Below the pieces are notes generated by a model. That model did not search any database, had not been told where the DNA came from, and saw nothing but the letters and a program-made list of their open reading frames with translations. A program made the translations under genes and the position numbers. A DNA stretch of 64,000 nt from Novosphingobium meiothermophilum (lineage in GTDB: Bacteria > Pseudomonadota > Alphaproteobacteria > Sphingomonadales > Sphingomonadaceae). Shown here in pieces: positions 17,709 to 27,408 of the stretch. The stretch is from NCBI RefSeq assembly GCF_003171715.1, contig NZ_QGHL01000020.1:62001-126000 (forward strand). The letters are read 5' to 3'. Each line of letters begins with the position of its first letter. Within the stretch, counting starts at the first letter, position 1.

Positions 17709-18638
17709 TTACAGGCGCAGCCCGGCGGTCTCGTCCAGTCCGGCCATGAGATTCAGCGTCTGCACGGCAGCCCCGCTGGCGCCCTTGCCGAGATTGTCGA
17801 GCACGGCCACCAGCCGCGCCTGTTCGCTGTCGGCGCTGCCAATGACGTGCAGCTTCAGGCCATCCCACGGCTCCATCGAACCGCGCAGCAGCAGTTCGCC
17901 TTCGGCTGGAGCTTCCTGCGCCACGGTGACGATCCGCGATTCGCCATAGAACTGCGTGAGCGCTGCGCGCAACAATTCGGCAGGCACGTTGCCCGGCATT
18001 ACGCCCAGCGGCAGCATCACTTCCACCACCATGCCGCGATGGGCCGGGACCACCGCCGGGCTGAAGAGCGGCGCAATCGCCAGACCGGCATAGCGCTGCA
18101 TTTCCGGCACGTGCTTGTGCCCGAAGGACAGGCCGTAGCCGCGCCAGGCAATGTCGCGGTCATGCTCGAAACGCGCGATCAGCGCCTTGCCCCCGCCCGA
18201 ATAGCCCGAAACGCCGGTGCAGGCATAAGGCCATGCGGCCGGCAGCAGCCCGTTGTGCACCAGCGGCGCCAGCAGCGCGAGGAAGCCGGTGGGATAGCAG
18301 CCGGGATTGGATACGCGCTTGGAGCCCGCGACAGCTTCACGCCCGACGAGTTCCGGGAACCCGTAAGTCCAGCCGTCGGCCACGCGGTGCGCGGTCGAGG
18401 CGTCGATCACGCAGGTCCGATCATTGCGGATCATGGCCACGGATTCGCGCGCGGCATCATCAGGCAGGCACAGGATCACCACGTCGGCATCGTTGATCGC
18501 CTCGGCGCGGGCGGCATTGTCCTTGCGCCGCGCATCATCGAGCGCGATCAGGCTGAACTCGCTGCGGCCGGCAAGCCGTTCGGCAATCTCAAGGCCGGTT
18601 GTGCCTGCCGCACCGTCGATGAAGACGCTCGTGGTCAT
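17709..18638 (-). CDS. argC: ArgC, N-acetyl-gamma-glutamyl-phosphate reductase (type 2)
   Basis: NADPH-dependent third step of arginine synthesis. The N-terminus VFIDGAAGTTGLEI is the nucleotide-binding loop, and the catalytic Cys lies in NPGCYPTG. The 309 residues match the short type 2 class. The ATG at 18638 overlaps the stop of the SH3 protein (ATGA), so the two are translationally coupled. In-frame codons upstream have no similarity. The gene ends just before the shared terminator. Confidence 0.93.
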   Translation of the reverse strand: MTTSVFIDGAAGTTGLEIAERLAGRSEFSLIALDDARRKDNAARAEAINDADVVILCLPDDAARESVAMIRNDRTCVIDASTAHRVADGWTYGFPELVGREAVAGSKRVSNPGCYPTGFLALLAPLVHNGLLPAAWPYACTGVSGYSGGGKALIARFEHDRDIAWRGYGLSFGHKHVPEMQRYAGLAIAPLFSPAVVPAHRGMVVEVMLPLGVMPGNVPAELLRAALTQFYGESRIVTVAQEAPAEGELLLRGSMEPWDGLKLHVIGSADSEQARLVAVLDNLGKGASGAAVQTLNLMAGLDETAGLRL

Positions 18639-19060
18639 GCGACGGGCTCCAGATGCGAGCACGCCACGTAGCCGACCAGAAGGTCGGCCTGTGCCTGCCC
18701 CCAGGCCCAGCCACCGGCAATGTCGAGCACATCGAAGACTTCGCCTGCAGCCAGTGTGCGCAGCGGTTCCGCCTCCGCCTTTCCGGCACCGCGCAGCATC
18801 GCCTCCTCGCGCACCACATGCGGCATGGGCACGGCATAGTGCGGAACGAAATACCGTCCGGCGAGGCCGATATGCGCCAGATCGCCGCGCACCGGCAGGT
18901 GCGGCTTGTCGGAACGATCAGCCGGACGCACGAGCGCAAGCTGGCCGGTCGGCACGTTAACGGGAAGAGGCGTGGCTTCAGCAGTCAATTCCGGTTGTCC
19001 CCGCAGCAGGAAAGCCGGGCGATTAGCGGCGTCGGCGCGTTCAGGCAAGCGATGCTGCAC
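18635..19060 (-). CDS. SH3-domain protein resembling the N-terminus of NlpC/P60 peptidases
   Basis: 141 residues. The core VRGDLAHIGLAGRYFVPHYA and the stretch GEVFDVLDIAGGWAWGQ followed by LLVGYV match the bacterial SH3 region that precedes the NlpC/P60 (C40) catalytic domain in many alphaproteobacterial proteins. The catalytic domain itself, with its Cys-His-His triad, is absent: the frame stops right after the SH3 fold and overlaps argC. The first codon is GTG and has no clear ribosome-binding site, so the real start may be internal. It may bind cell wall peptides or be a remnant. Confidence 0.65.
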   Translation of the reverse strand: MQHRLPERADAANRPAFLLRGQPELTAEATPLPVNVPTGQLALVRPADRSDKPHLPVRGDLAHIGLAGRYFVPHYAVPMPHVVREEAMLRGAGKAEAEPLRTLAAGEVFDVLDIAGGWAWGQAQADLLVGYVACSHLEPVA

Positions 19061-19076
19061 AGAGGTCAGACCCGGA

Positions 19077-20474
19077 TCAGCCGTAGCGCGCCCTTAGAAG
19101 GCCCCAAGCCGCACGCAGGCCAAGCGCATCGCCGCCCTTGGGCCGCCCCGGCTTGGCCACGGGCCGCCACGCAAAGGTATCGAAGTGCGCCCAGTCAAGC
19201 CCTTCGGCCACGAAGCGGTCAAGGAACAGCGCCGCAACACTTGCTCCGGCGAAACCGTTTGCGGGCGCGTTCTGGAGATCGGCAACGTCCGATTTCAGGT
19301 ATTCGCGGTAGCCTTCGAACAGCGGCAGGCGCCAGCAGGGGTCGTCCCGGTCAAGGCCGGCTTGCAGCAGCTCGGCCGCCGTAGCCTCGGTGCGGGCGAA
19401 CATTGCGGGCAGATCAGGCCCCAGCGCAACCCGTGCCGCGCCCGTCAGCGTGGCAAAATCAAGCACAAGATCAGGCTTTGCCTCGCTGGCCCGTGTCAGC
19501 GCGTCGCCCAGCACCAGCCGCCCTTCCGCATCGGTATTGGTGATCTCGACCGAAAGGCCGCTGCGCGCGCGCAGAATGTCGCCGGGGCGGAAGGCATTGC
19601 CCGAAATGGCATTCTCCACCGCGGGCACCAGAAGATGCAACCGCACCTTCAGCCCCATCGCCATGACCAGCCCGGCCAGCGCCAGCGCATGTGCGGCCCC
19701 GCCCATGTCCTTCTTCATCAGCGCCATGGCCGACGAGGGCTTGATGTCCAGTCCGCCCGAATCAAAGCAGACCCCCTTGCCCACGATGGCCACGCGCGGA
19801 TGGGCCGGATCGCCCCATTCCAGTTCGATCAGGCGGGGCGCATGGCTGCGCGCGGCCGCCCTGCCCACGGCATGGACCATGGGGTAATCCCGCTCCAGCG
19901 CATCGCCCGAAACCACGTGCAGTTCGGCGCCGTGGCGCTTTGCCAGCGCCCGCGCTTCGGCTTCAAGCTGCAATGGCCCCATGTCCTCGGCCGGGGTATT
20001 GACGAGATCGCGCACCATCAGAACGGCCGCTGCTTCGGCCAGTGCAGGTTCGATCCGGGCCACATCGCGTGTCAGCAGCACGCGCGGTTCGGTCTCCTTC
20101 GCGTCCTTGCGATAGCGGTCGAACCGGTATTGCCCCGTCACCCAGCCATGCATCGCCCGGCCGGGTTCGCCCTCGACCCGGCGATAGGTGCCGCCCGGCA
20201 GGACCTCGGCCAGACGCGCCATGCACCATGAGGAAAGTTGTGCGGCATCGGCAACGCCCGCCACGGCGAACCAGCCTTCGCCATCCGGCACGATGGCATG
20301 TTCGCCCGCACCGCCCTCGAACTTCTGGGCGGCAAGCGCGGCGCGCTGTCCGCCATTGAGTCCCTTTAGAAAATCGGGCAGCGTGGTCTTGTCGACAAGG
20401 TGCAGGGCAATGGCCTGCTGGCCTCGGTCGGGCTGGATCAGCGCGTTCTTGTCCGTCATGTCATTCAGGTTCAT
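19077..20474 (-). CDS. Leucyl aminopeptidase family (M17) protein
   Basis: Two-metal cytosolic aminopeptidase. The C-terminal catalytic domain has GKGVCFDSGGLDIKPSSAMALMKKDMGGA, containing metal and catalytic lysine positions, and the signature NTDAEGRLVLGDAL. The start is placed at the ATG at 20474 (465 residues), with another ATG at 20459; the open frame beyond that overlaps the divergent lipoprotein gene and has no similarity. Lies 16 nt upstream of the SH3 protein. Confidence 0.9.
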   Translation of the reverse strand: MNLNDMTDKNALIQPDRGQQAIALHLVDKTTLPDFLKGLNGGQRAALAAQKFEGGAGEHAIVPDGEGWFAVAGVADAAQLSSWCMARLAEVLPGGTYRRVEGEPGRAMHGWVTGQYRFDRYRKDAKETEPRVLLTRDVARIEPALAEAAAVLMVRDLVNTPAEDMGPLQLEAEARALAKRHGAELHVVSGDALERDYPMVHAVGRAAARSHAPRLIELEWGDPAHPRVAIVGKGVCFDSGGLDIKPSSAMALMKKDMGGAAHALALAGLVMAMGLKVRLHLLVPAVENAISGNAFRPGDILRARSGLSVEITNTDAEGRLVLGDALTRASEAKPDLVLDFATLTGAARVALGPDLPAMFARTEATAAELLQAGLDRDDPCWRLPLFEGYREYLKSDVADLQNAPANGFAGASVAALFLDRFVAEGLDWAHFDTFAWRPVAKPGRPKGGDALGLRAAWGLLRARYG

Positions 20475-20512
20475 GCCGCAGAGCGCGGCCGGTTGCGAGA
20501 GGAAATTGCCCG

Positions 20513-21349
20513 ATGCCCAGCAAACCGCCCCTTGGGTCCACGCTGTTTCTGGCGCTGCTGGCGCTGGGGGCGTGCTCGGACAAGGGGCAACCGGTCGTGG
20601 CATCTTCGACCAGCGCCAGCGCGAGCGCAGCCGTCGGTGGCACGGCCGGGCCGGAAACGCCTCCGGCCCCGGCAACGGCGCGTGACGTGAAGGAAGAGAA
20701 CGAGCTTTACCAGTTCGAATATGCCTATCCGGCACAAGCCGCGGCCATTGCGTCCCTGCGGGCAATGCTTGAAGCCGATCTGGCCCGAAACCGCGACGAA
20801 CTTGCAACCGAAGCCAAGGAAGGCGCAGCACTCGCGCGCGAGAGCAGCTTTCCCTTCAATCCCTACAGCCGCAGCGTGAACTGGCAGGTCGTGACAGACC
20901 TTCCGGGCTGGCTGAGCCTTTCCGCGCTGGTCAGCTTCTACAGCGGCGGCGCGCATCCCAACTATGTGTTTGATACCCTGCTTTGGGACCGCGCAGCCGA
21001 CAAACGCCGCGCACCGGTTGATCTGTTCACGTCGGCGGCGGCGCTCTCTGCGGCCATACGCGCGCCCTTCTGCCGCGAACTGGACCGCCAGCGGGCAAAG
21101 AAGCGCGGCGGCGATCAGGCCTCCAGCGGGATTTCCGAGTTCGACGCTTGCATCGATCCCGCTGCCCAGACCGTCATCCTTGGCTCGTCCAATGGCCGCA
21201 CGTTCGATCGCATCGGCGTGCTGATTGCGCCCTACGCCGCCGGCCCCTATGCCGAAGGCGAATACGAGGTGACATTGCCCGTTACCGCAAAGGTGCTTGA
21301 AGCCGTCCGCCCGGAATACCGCGCCGCCTTTGTCACGGCCCCCCGGTGA
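20513..21349 (+). CDS. Lipoprotein with DUF3298/DUF4163-type domain
   Basis: A signal peptide ends in the lipobox LGAC with Cys21 as the predicted lipidated residue, followed by a Ser/Ala/Pro-rich linker to about residue 55. The rest matches the PdaC/RsiV-like DUF4163 plus DUF3298 arrangement, with the characteristic SGGAHPNY. AGAGGAA lies about 9 nt before the ATG. Related extracellular domains include a polysaccharide deacetylase accessory region and a lysozyme-binding anti-sigma factor, but no enzyme activity can be read here. Divergent from the M17 gene with only 38 bp between starts. Confidence 0.82.
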   Translation: MPSKPPLGSTLFLALLALGACSDKGQPVVASSTSASASAAVGGTAGPETPPAPATARDVKEENELYQFEYAYPAQAAAIASLRAMLEADLARNRDELATEAKEGAALARESSFPFNPYSRSVNWQVVTDLPGWLSLSALVSFYSGGAHPNYVFDTLLWDRAADKRRAPVDLFTSAAALSAAIRAPFCRELDRQRAKKRGGDQASSGISEFDACIDPAAQTVILGSSNGRTFDRIGVLIAPYAAGPYAEGEYEVTLPVTAKVLEAVRPEYRAAFVTAPR

Positions 21350-21404
21350 AACGGCCCGGCAAGCGCATCTCGCAATTTCACGGCAGGCCCGCTACATGAG
21401 ACTG

Positions 21405-22232
21405 ATGACCGAATACCTCACTGTTGACGACAACGACGTGCAGCTGCGCGACGGCACGATCAAGCTGCATGGCCCTGCCGCCTTCGAAGGCATGCGCAGG
21501 GCCGGAAGGCTGGCTGCCGAAATCCTCGATGCGCTTGTTCCGCTGGTCGTTCCGGGCGTGCGCACGGATGCACTTGACGATTTCGTCCGCCAGATGACCC
21601 TTGATGCCGGGGCGATCCCGGCAACGCTGGGCTATCGCGGCTATGCGCATTCCTGCTGCATCTCGGTCAATCACGTCGTGTGCCACGGCATCCCGTCGGA
21701 AAAGACGCTCAAGGACGGAGACATCGTCAACATCGACGTGACGCCACTGCTCGATGGCTGGCACGGCGACAGCAGCCGCATGTATCTGGTGGGCGATGTT
21801 CCGCTGAAAGCGCGCCGCCTCGTCGATGTGACCTATGAATGCCTGATGATCGGGATTGAGCAGGCGCGCCCCGGCGCGCGGCTGGGCGATATCGGCGCGG
21901 CCATTCAGGCCCATGCCGAAAAGCAGCGCTATGGCGTGGTGCGCGAGTTCTGCGGCCATGGCCTTGGCCGCCTGTTCCACGATGCGCCTGAGGTGATCCA
22001 CGCAGCGCGGGCAGGAACTGGCCCCGAACTGCGCCCCGGAATGTTCTTCACCATCGAGCCGATGATCAACCTCGGCAAGCCGGGCGTGAAGATTCTCGAC
22101 GATGGCTGGACGGCCGTGACACGTGACCGTTCGCTCTCGGCGCAGTTCGAGCATTCCATCGGCATTACCGAGGATGGCTGCGAGATCTTCACGACCAGCC
22201 CCAAGGGACTGGACAAGCCTCCCTACGCCTGA
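21405..22232 (+). CDS. map: Methionine aminopeptidase, type I
   Basis: Removes initiator methionine from nascent proteins. 275 residues with the metal ligands in the order Asp (VNIDVTP), Asp (GWHGDSSRMY), His (CGHGLGRLFHD), Glu (FFTIEPMI) and Glu (SAQFEHSIGI). The ATG at 21405 gives the normal N-terminus (MTEYLTVDD); an ATG three codons upstream (21396) is possible. The frame continues left into the lipoprotein gene but without similarity. Confidence 0.94.
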   Translation: MTEYLTVDDNDVQLRDGTIKLHGPAAFEGMRRAGRLAAEILDALVPLVVPGVRTDALDDFVRQMTLDAGAIPATLGYRGYAHSCCISVNHVVCHGIPSEKTLKDGDIVNIDVTPLLDGWHGDSSRMYLVGDVPLKARRLVDVTYECLMIGIEQARPGARLGDIGAAIQAHAEKQRYGVVREFCGHGLGRLFHDAPEVIHAARAGTGPELRPGMFFTIEPMINLGKPGVKILDDGWTAVTRDRSLSAQFEHSIGITEDGCEIFTTSPKGLDKPPYA

Positions 22233-22272
22233 GCCGCTGCTTAAAAAACAGGCAAGCCTGCGCAAAAATTGG

Positions 22273-22291
22273 GCACTTTTCGAACAAGTGC
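22273..22291. promoter_or_regulatory. Candidate NtrC-type palindrome upstream of glnB
   Basis: GCACTT and AAGTGC form a perfect inverted repeat around TTCGAAC. NtrC sites have GCAC/GTGC half sites, although the usual spacing is shorter (7 nt, here 11). Its centre lies about 120 bp upstream of the sigma-54-like element, the normal enhancer distance. Confidence 0.35.
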
Positions 22292-22402
22292 GCGCAATCT
22301 TGCGTATGCTTATCCCCCGTTTCGGCTTCACATCTTGCCAAAAGGCCGATTTTTTCGGCTTTCCCGTTTACGTGCGATGGCCTACTGACAGGGCAGAGCG
22401 TG

Positions 22403-22418
22403 TGGCACGATTCTTGAA
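22403..22418 (+). promoter_or_regulatory. Candidate sigma-54 promoter of glnB-glnA
   Basis: TGGCACG-ATTC-TTGAA matches the sigma-54 consensus TGGCACG-N4-TTGCA except for one base in the -12 element (TTGAA). It lies about 90 nt upstream of the glnB GTG. Sigma-54 control of glnBA is well known in proteobacteria. Confidence 0.5.
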
Positions 22419-22490
22419 ACAGCCGGTTCAGTGTTTTGTCACACTCAGGAAAAGAATGTCGGTCGCGGTTTGGCGCGGCGCGGCATGTGA

Positions 22491-22847
<357 letters not shown>

Positions 22848-22994
22848 TCGCACGACGCATCGTGATTGAAGCTGGCGCGGACATCATCCTCCGCCAGCGG
22901 CATAACGGGGGTGGGCCTGTGGACGGGCAGCCTCCGCAAACACCACCCCAGATACCCCCGGCACTCTCCACCGGGGCATTAAGAAGGACCAGCG

Positions 22995-24404
22995 ATGGCA
23001 ACTGCAAAGGAAATCCTCGCCCGCATCAAGGATGAGGAAATCGAATGGGTCGATCTGCGCTTTACCGATCCCAAGGGCAAGTGGCAGCACCTGACCATGG
23101 TCGCAAGCGTGCTCGGCGAGGACGAACTCGAAGACGGCCTGATGTTCGACGGCTCCTCGATCGAGGGCTGGAAGGCCATCAACGAGTCCGACATGATCCT
23201 CAAGCCCGACCTGAACGCGGTTTACATTGATCCGTTCTCGGCATCGCCGATGATGATCATCTGCTGCGACATCGTCGAGCCTTCGACCGGCGAACTCTAT
23301 GCCCGCGACCCGCGCTCGACCGCCAAGCGCGCTGAAGCCTTCGTGAAGGCTGGTGGTTTCGGCGACACCGTATATGTCGGCCCGGAAGCCGAGTTCTTCC
23401 TGTTCGACGACGTCAAGTTCTATGACGGCTACGATGGCAACGGCTTCAAGATCGACGACGTCGAACTGCCGACCAACTCGAACAAGGACTACGAAGGCGG
23501 CAACCTTGCCCACCGTCCGCGCGCCAAGGGCGGCTACTTCCCGGTTGCGCCGGTTGACAGCTGCGTCGATATCCGCGGCGAAATGGTCCGCACCATGATC
23601 GAAATGGGCCTGCCCTGCGACAAGCACCACCACGAAGTGGCTTCGGCACAGCACGAACTGGGCCTGACCTTCGGCACGCTGGTGCAGACCGCCGACCGCA
23701 TGCAGGTTTACAAGTATGTCGTGCAGCAGGTCGCTCATGCGTATGGCAAGACCGCCACGTTCATGCCCAAGCCGATCATGAAGGACAACGGATCGGGCAT
23801 GCACACTCACATGTCGATCTGGGATGGCGGCAAGCCGCTCTTCGCGGGCAATGGCTATGCCGGTCTTTCGGATATGTGCCTCTACTTCATCGGCGGCGTG
23901 ATCAAGCATGCCAAGGCGCTGAATGCCTTCACCAACCCGACCACCAACAGCTACAAGCGTCTCGTGCCGGGCTATGAAGCGCCGGTGCTGCTGGCTTACT
24001 CGGCCCGCAACCGCTCGGCCTCGTGCCGCATTCCCTATGGCGCAGGTGCCAAGGCGAAGCGCGTCGAGTTCCGTTTCCCCGATGCGATGGCCAACCCCTA
24101 TCTGTGCTACGCAGCACTGCTCATGGCCGGTCTCGACGGGATCAAGAACAAGATCCATCCGGGCGAAGCCATGGACAAGAACCTCTACGATCTGCCGCCG
24201 GCCGAACTGGCGCAGGTTCCGACGGTCTGCGGCAGCTTGCGCGAAGCTCTGGAAAGCCTCGAAGCCGACCACGAGTTCCTGCTTCAGGGCGGCGTCTTCA
24301 CCAAGGACCAGATCGAAGCCTACATCGAACTCAAGTGGCCGGAAGTGATGCGCTGGGAAACCACGCCTTCGGCTGTCGAATTCGACATGTACTACTCGCT
24401 CTGA
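22995..24404 (+). CDS. glnA: Glutamine synthetase, type I
   Basis: Dodecameric enzyme that condenses ammonia and glutamate with ATP. 469 residues with [20 protein letters not shown], the ATP-site region [20 protein letters not shown] and Tyr398 in NLYDLPPAE, the adenylylation site, so activity is expected to be controlled by GlnE and P-II. AAGAAGGACC precedes the ATG. The 147 bp gap after glnB holds two hairpins (22871-22898, 22956-22976), suggesting differential expression in a shared transcript. Confidence 0.97.
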   Translation: MATAKEILARIKDEEIEWVDLRFTDPKGKWQHLTMVASVLGEDELEDGLMFDGSSIEGWKAINESDMILKPDLNAVYIDPFSASPMMIICCDIVEPSTGELYARDPRSTAKRAEAFVKAGGFGDTVYVGPEAEFFLFDDVKFYDGYDGNGFKIDDVELPTNSNKDYEGGNLAHRPRAKGGYFPVAPVDSCVDIRGEMVRTMIEMGLPCDKHHHEVASAQHELGLTFGTLVQTADRMQVYKYVVQQVAHAYGKTATFMPKPIMKDNGSGMHTHMSIWDGGKPLFAGNGYAGLSDMCLYFIGGVIKHAKALNAFTNPTTNSYKRLVPGYEAPVLLAYSARNRSASCRIPYGAGAKAKRVEFRFPDAMANPYLCYAALLMAGLDGIKNKIHPGEAMDKNLYDLPPAELAQVPTVCGSLREALESLEADHEFLLQGGVFTKDQIEAYIELKWPEVMRWETTPSAVEFDMYYSL

Positions 24405-24433
24405 TCGCGGCGCACCGCACGATCGGAACACCG

Positions 24434-24476
24434 AAAGAAAAGAGGGCGTCCGGGAAACCGGGCGCCCTTCTTCTTT
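24434..24476 (+). terminator. Terminator after glnA
   Basis: A stem GGGCGTCCGG / CCGGGCGCCC with one G-T wobble and a GAAA loop, preceded by an A-rich run and followed by TTCTTCTTT. A textbook rho-independent terminator for glnBA. Confidence 0.9.
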
Positions 24477-24606
24477 GCGGCCATCCGGCTGTCGACAGGC
24501 AAATTGTGACTTTATCCACAGGCGGCGACAAGGCGGGACGAACTGTTATTGCCGCAGGATGAACGGAGCGCTGGGGGACTCGCCGAATCCGCGCAAATCC
24601 TTAGTC

Positions 24607-25101
24607 ATGCTGCACATGCTAAGAACCGTGGTCGCCACTCTTCTCGCCTTCGCTTCCATCACCGCCCTGCCCGGCGCCGCACATGCCCGCCTGCAGTGCG
24701 TCACTTATGCGCGCCAGATTTCCGACGTGCAGATCAGCGGCAACGCGCGTGACTGGTGGAACAATGCCGAAGGACGATATGAGCGCGGCCAGCAGCCCGT
24801 GCCCGGTGCCGTTCTTGCTTTCAGCGGCACCCGCGCCATGCCCTATGGTCACGTCGCCGTGGTCCGCAAGGTGGTTGACGATCGCCATATCCTTATCGAC
24901 CATGCCAACTGGTCTGGCCCCGGCATGGTGGAAAAGGGCGTGATGGCCGTCGATGTCTCGTCGGCGGGCGACTGGAGCGAAGTGCGCGTATGGTATGCGC
25001 CGACGAAGTCGGTCGGTCTGCGCGCCAGCCCCGCCAAGGGTTTCATCTATCCCACCACGCGCAGTGCCAGGGCCGAGACGGCGACACCCGCCAACGGCTG
25101 A
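24607..25101 (+). CDS. Secreted CHAP-domain protein
   Basis: Signal peptide followed by a compact CHAP (NlpC/P60-like) amidase domain. The presumed nucleophile is the Cys in LQCVTYAR and the base is His in YGHVAVV, with WW near position 50 typical of CHAP proteins. Probably a cell wall amidase or endopeptidase in the periplasm. Start choice is uncertain: ATG at 24607 gives MLHMLRTVVATLLAF directly; an upstream ATG at 24559 would add 16 polar residues. Ends directly against the convergent GGDEF-EAL gene. Confidence 0.82.
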   Translation: MLHMLRTVVATLLAFASITALPGAAHARLQCVTYARQISDVQISGNARDWWNNAEGRYERGQQPVPGAVLAFSGTRAMPYGHVAVVRKVVDDRHILIDHANWSGPGMVEKGVMAVDVSSAGDWSEVRVWYAPTKSVGLRASPAKGFIYPTTRSARAETATPANG

Positions 25102-27408
25102 TCAGCCAAACGCCACTCGCGCCTCGACAATCTCGTCCGCAGTCGGGCTTTCGCCCTCAAGCAGACGCTGCGCTTCCTGCGCGGGCATGGCCTGCCAGAA
25201 CAGGTGCCCCTGGATCATCTGACATCCGGCCGCCTGCACCAGCGCCCGTTGCATCGGCGTTTCCACCCCTTCGGCAACCACCTTCATGCGCAGCGTGTGC
25301 CCCAGCGAGACGATGGCGCGCAGGATGGAATGGGCATCGAGATCGGCCTCGATGTTCTGGACGAATGAACGGTCGATCTTGATCCGGTCGAACTGGAACG
25401 AGCGCAGGTAGCTGAGCGAGGAATAGCCGATTCCGAAATCGTCGAGCGCGATGCGGAAGCCCCGGTATTTCAGCCCCTTGAGCACTTCGACCACATGCTC
25501 GCTGCGGTCGAGCATGACACCCTCGGTCACTTCCAGCACGAAGCGTCGCGGATCGGCGCCGGTCTCGCGGATCAGATCGTCCATGCTGTGCAGGAAATCC
25601 GCGGCCATGATCTGGAGCGGCGAAAGGTTGACCGAGATGTCGCAAGCGGGCCAGTCTCGGCATTCGCTGAACACGCGGCGCAGCACCCACGATCCCAACG
25701 GCCCCATCAGCCCGGCCTGTTCCGCCACCGGCACGAACAGTCCCGGACGGATCGGCCCGCGTTCGGGATGCGGCCAGCGCAGCAGGGCCTCGAAACCCTC
25801 GATCGCCGCGTCAGCGGCATTCACGATCGGCTGATAGGCAAGAGTCAGCTCGTCACGGGCAATGGCGCGGCGCAGTTCCATTTCCATTTCGCGCCGCAGC
25901 TTGACCGATGCGTCCATGTCGCGCGTGAACCGCCGGTATCGCGCCCGCCCTCGCTGCTTGGCCCGGTAGAGCGCGATATCGGCCCGGCGCAGAAGTTCGC
26001 CAGGGTCCTCGCTCTGTTCCGGTCCCCAACTGATCCCGCAGGAAAAGCTTATGTCCAGATTGTGGCCGGATATCACGAAGGGCTCGCGCGCCAGCGCCAT
26101 TATCTGCCGCCCAAGCATGTCGGCTGCTGTGCGCCCGCCGGTGGCGCGGCGCAAGATCACGAACTCGTCGCCGCCGAAGCGCGACAGGAAGTCTCCGGGT
26201 GGAAGCGAACGGCGCAGCCGCAAAGCCACCTGCCGCACAAGTTCATCCCCGACATGATGACCCAGCGTATCGTTCACCACCTTGAAGCGGTCGATATCGA
26301 CATAGGCCACAAAGACATCGCCCAGTTCGCGCCGCGCGACACAGGCCGCCAGCTCCTGCCGCAGCCGTTGCATGAAATGGGCGCGGTTGGGCAGCCCCGA
26401 CATGGCATCGTGCAGGGCGTTGTGCTGCGCCTGCGCTTCGCTGGCGATCAACTCGCTGGTCGTTCGCCGCATCCGGCGCACCAGCATGGCGCCCCCTGCC
26501 ACCACACCGACAAAGAAGAGGATGTAGATGGCCAGAAGCGGCGCCGTCTGGCGCAGGATTGCCGGTCCTGGCGGCTTGGATGCCCACGATATCCAGCCGA
26601 TGCCAGCACCGTTCAAATCGCGGATGGCCAGCGCGTTGCTCAAGGCATCGCGGGAAGGCTCGGCACTGAACCTCACATCTTCAAGCAAAAGGGAACCGGC
26701 CAGATCCCCGATAACGCGCCCGTCGATTTGCCGCACCAGCACGATGTAATCGGGTGCACCGCGCAGAAGTGACGGGGTCACGTCGGGGATGACCGATGCT
26801 ACGGCAATGAAGGCCGGACGGCCGTCGAACCGGACAATCGCGGCGCTGCCGCGCGAAATGGGCAGCCCCTTGGCATCGTATGGCCAACGCACCCCGCCAT
26901 GAGAGCGCCATTCGGCAACCGGGCTTCCGGAGCGATCCTCGCGCACGGACCTGCCCACAAGATTGCGCACCATCCCGCCAAGCTGATCCAGACTACAGTC
27001 GCGCGCGGCCTTCGTGCCGCGCCAGCACCGCACCACCGCTCCATCGAAGCGCACATGGTAGATCCGGTCCACATTGTGGGTGCCCCAGAAATAGCCGACG
27101 ATGAAATTGCGCGACCATTCATCGGCATCGGCGCTGTTCAGCCTGACGACCGCATCATCCCAGACAACCTGCAAGCGGCCGGTTTCCAGCAGCTGCTTCT
27201 GGCTGCGTTCAAGGTAACGGGCCACGAGGCGCTGCTCTTCCTCGCGGGCATAGGCATCGGCGATTCCGGTCGAGTTCCGGAAGGCCACCACCAGCGCCAC
27301 GGTCAGAGCCAACAGGGCAAGCAGCGTGGCCGCAACCACCCACCCGGCGCCGATCGCACCGGTTTCGTGCCGCAGCCTTGCGTGCGTCTGTGAGGGGGGA
27401 TTGCCCAT
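25102..27408 (-). CDS. Membrane-bound GGDEF-EAL protein (cyclic-di-GMP turnover)
   Basis: 768 residues: a first membrane helix at about 21-43, a periplasmic sensor of about 245 residues with CHASE4-like features (WDDAVVRLN, FDGAVV), a second helix at 291-310, then GGDEF and EAL domains. The GGDEF motif is intact at 412-416. The segment just upstream (PPGD) lacks the RxxD inhibitory site, so no product inhibition there is expected. EAL at 540-542, DDFGIGYSS at 656 onward and the later KIDRSF and VAEGVET keep the phosphodiesterase metal and base residues, so both activities are possible. Signal sensed is unknown. Confidence 0.92.
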   Translation of the reverse strand: MGNPPSQTHARLRHETGAIGAGWVVAATLLALLALTVALVVAFRNSTGIADAYAREEEQRLVARYLERSQKQLLETGRLQVVWDDAVVRLNSADADEWSRNFIVGYFWGTHNVDRIYHVRFDGAVVRCWRGTKAARDCSLDQLGGMVRNLVGRSVREDRSGSPVAEWRSHGGVRWPYDAKGLPISRGSAAIVRFDGRPAFIAVASVIPDVTPSLLRGAPDYIVLVRQIDGRVIGDLAGSLLLEDVRFSAEPSRDALSNALAIRDLNGAGIGWISWASKPPGPAILRQTAPLLAIYILFFVGVVAGGAMLVRRMRRTTSELIASEAQAQHNALHDAMSGLPNRAHFMQRLRQELAACVARRELGDVFVAYVDIDRFKVVNDTLGHHVGDELVRQVALRLRRSLPPGDFLSRFGGDEFVILRRATGGRTAADMLGRQIMALAREPFVISGHNLDISFSCGISWGPEQSEDPGELLRRADIALYRAKQRGRARYRRFTRDMDASVKLRREMEMELRRAIARDELTLAYQPIVNAADAAIEGFEALLRWPHPERGPIRPGLFVPVAEQAGLMGPLGSWVLRRVFSECRDWPACDISVNLSPLQIMAADFLHSMDDLIRETGADPRRFVLEVTEGVMLDRSEHVVEVLKGLKYRGFRIALDDFGIGYSSLSYLRSFQFDRIKIDRSFVQNIEADLDAHSILRAIVSLGHTLRMKVVAEGVETPMQRALVQAAGCQMIQGHLFWQAMPAQEAQRLLEGESPTADEIVEARVAFG

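Noticed and set aside
22322..22370. GGCCGA/TCGGC hairpin with T-rich loop as the map terminator
   Set aside because: Stem is short (5 bp plus weak A-T pairs) and lies about 110 nt downstream of map; evidence too thin.
22884..24431. A 515-codon minus-strand open frame opposite glnA
   Set aside because: Shadow of the strongly biased glnA sequence; no domain seen.
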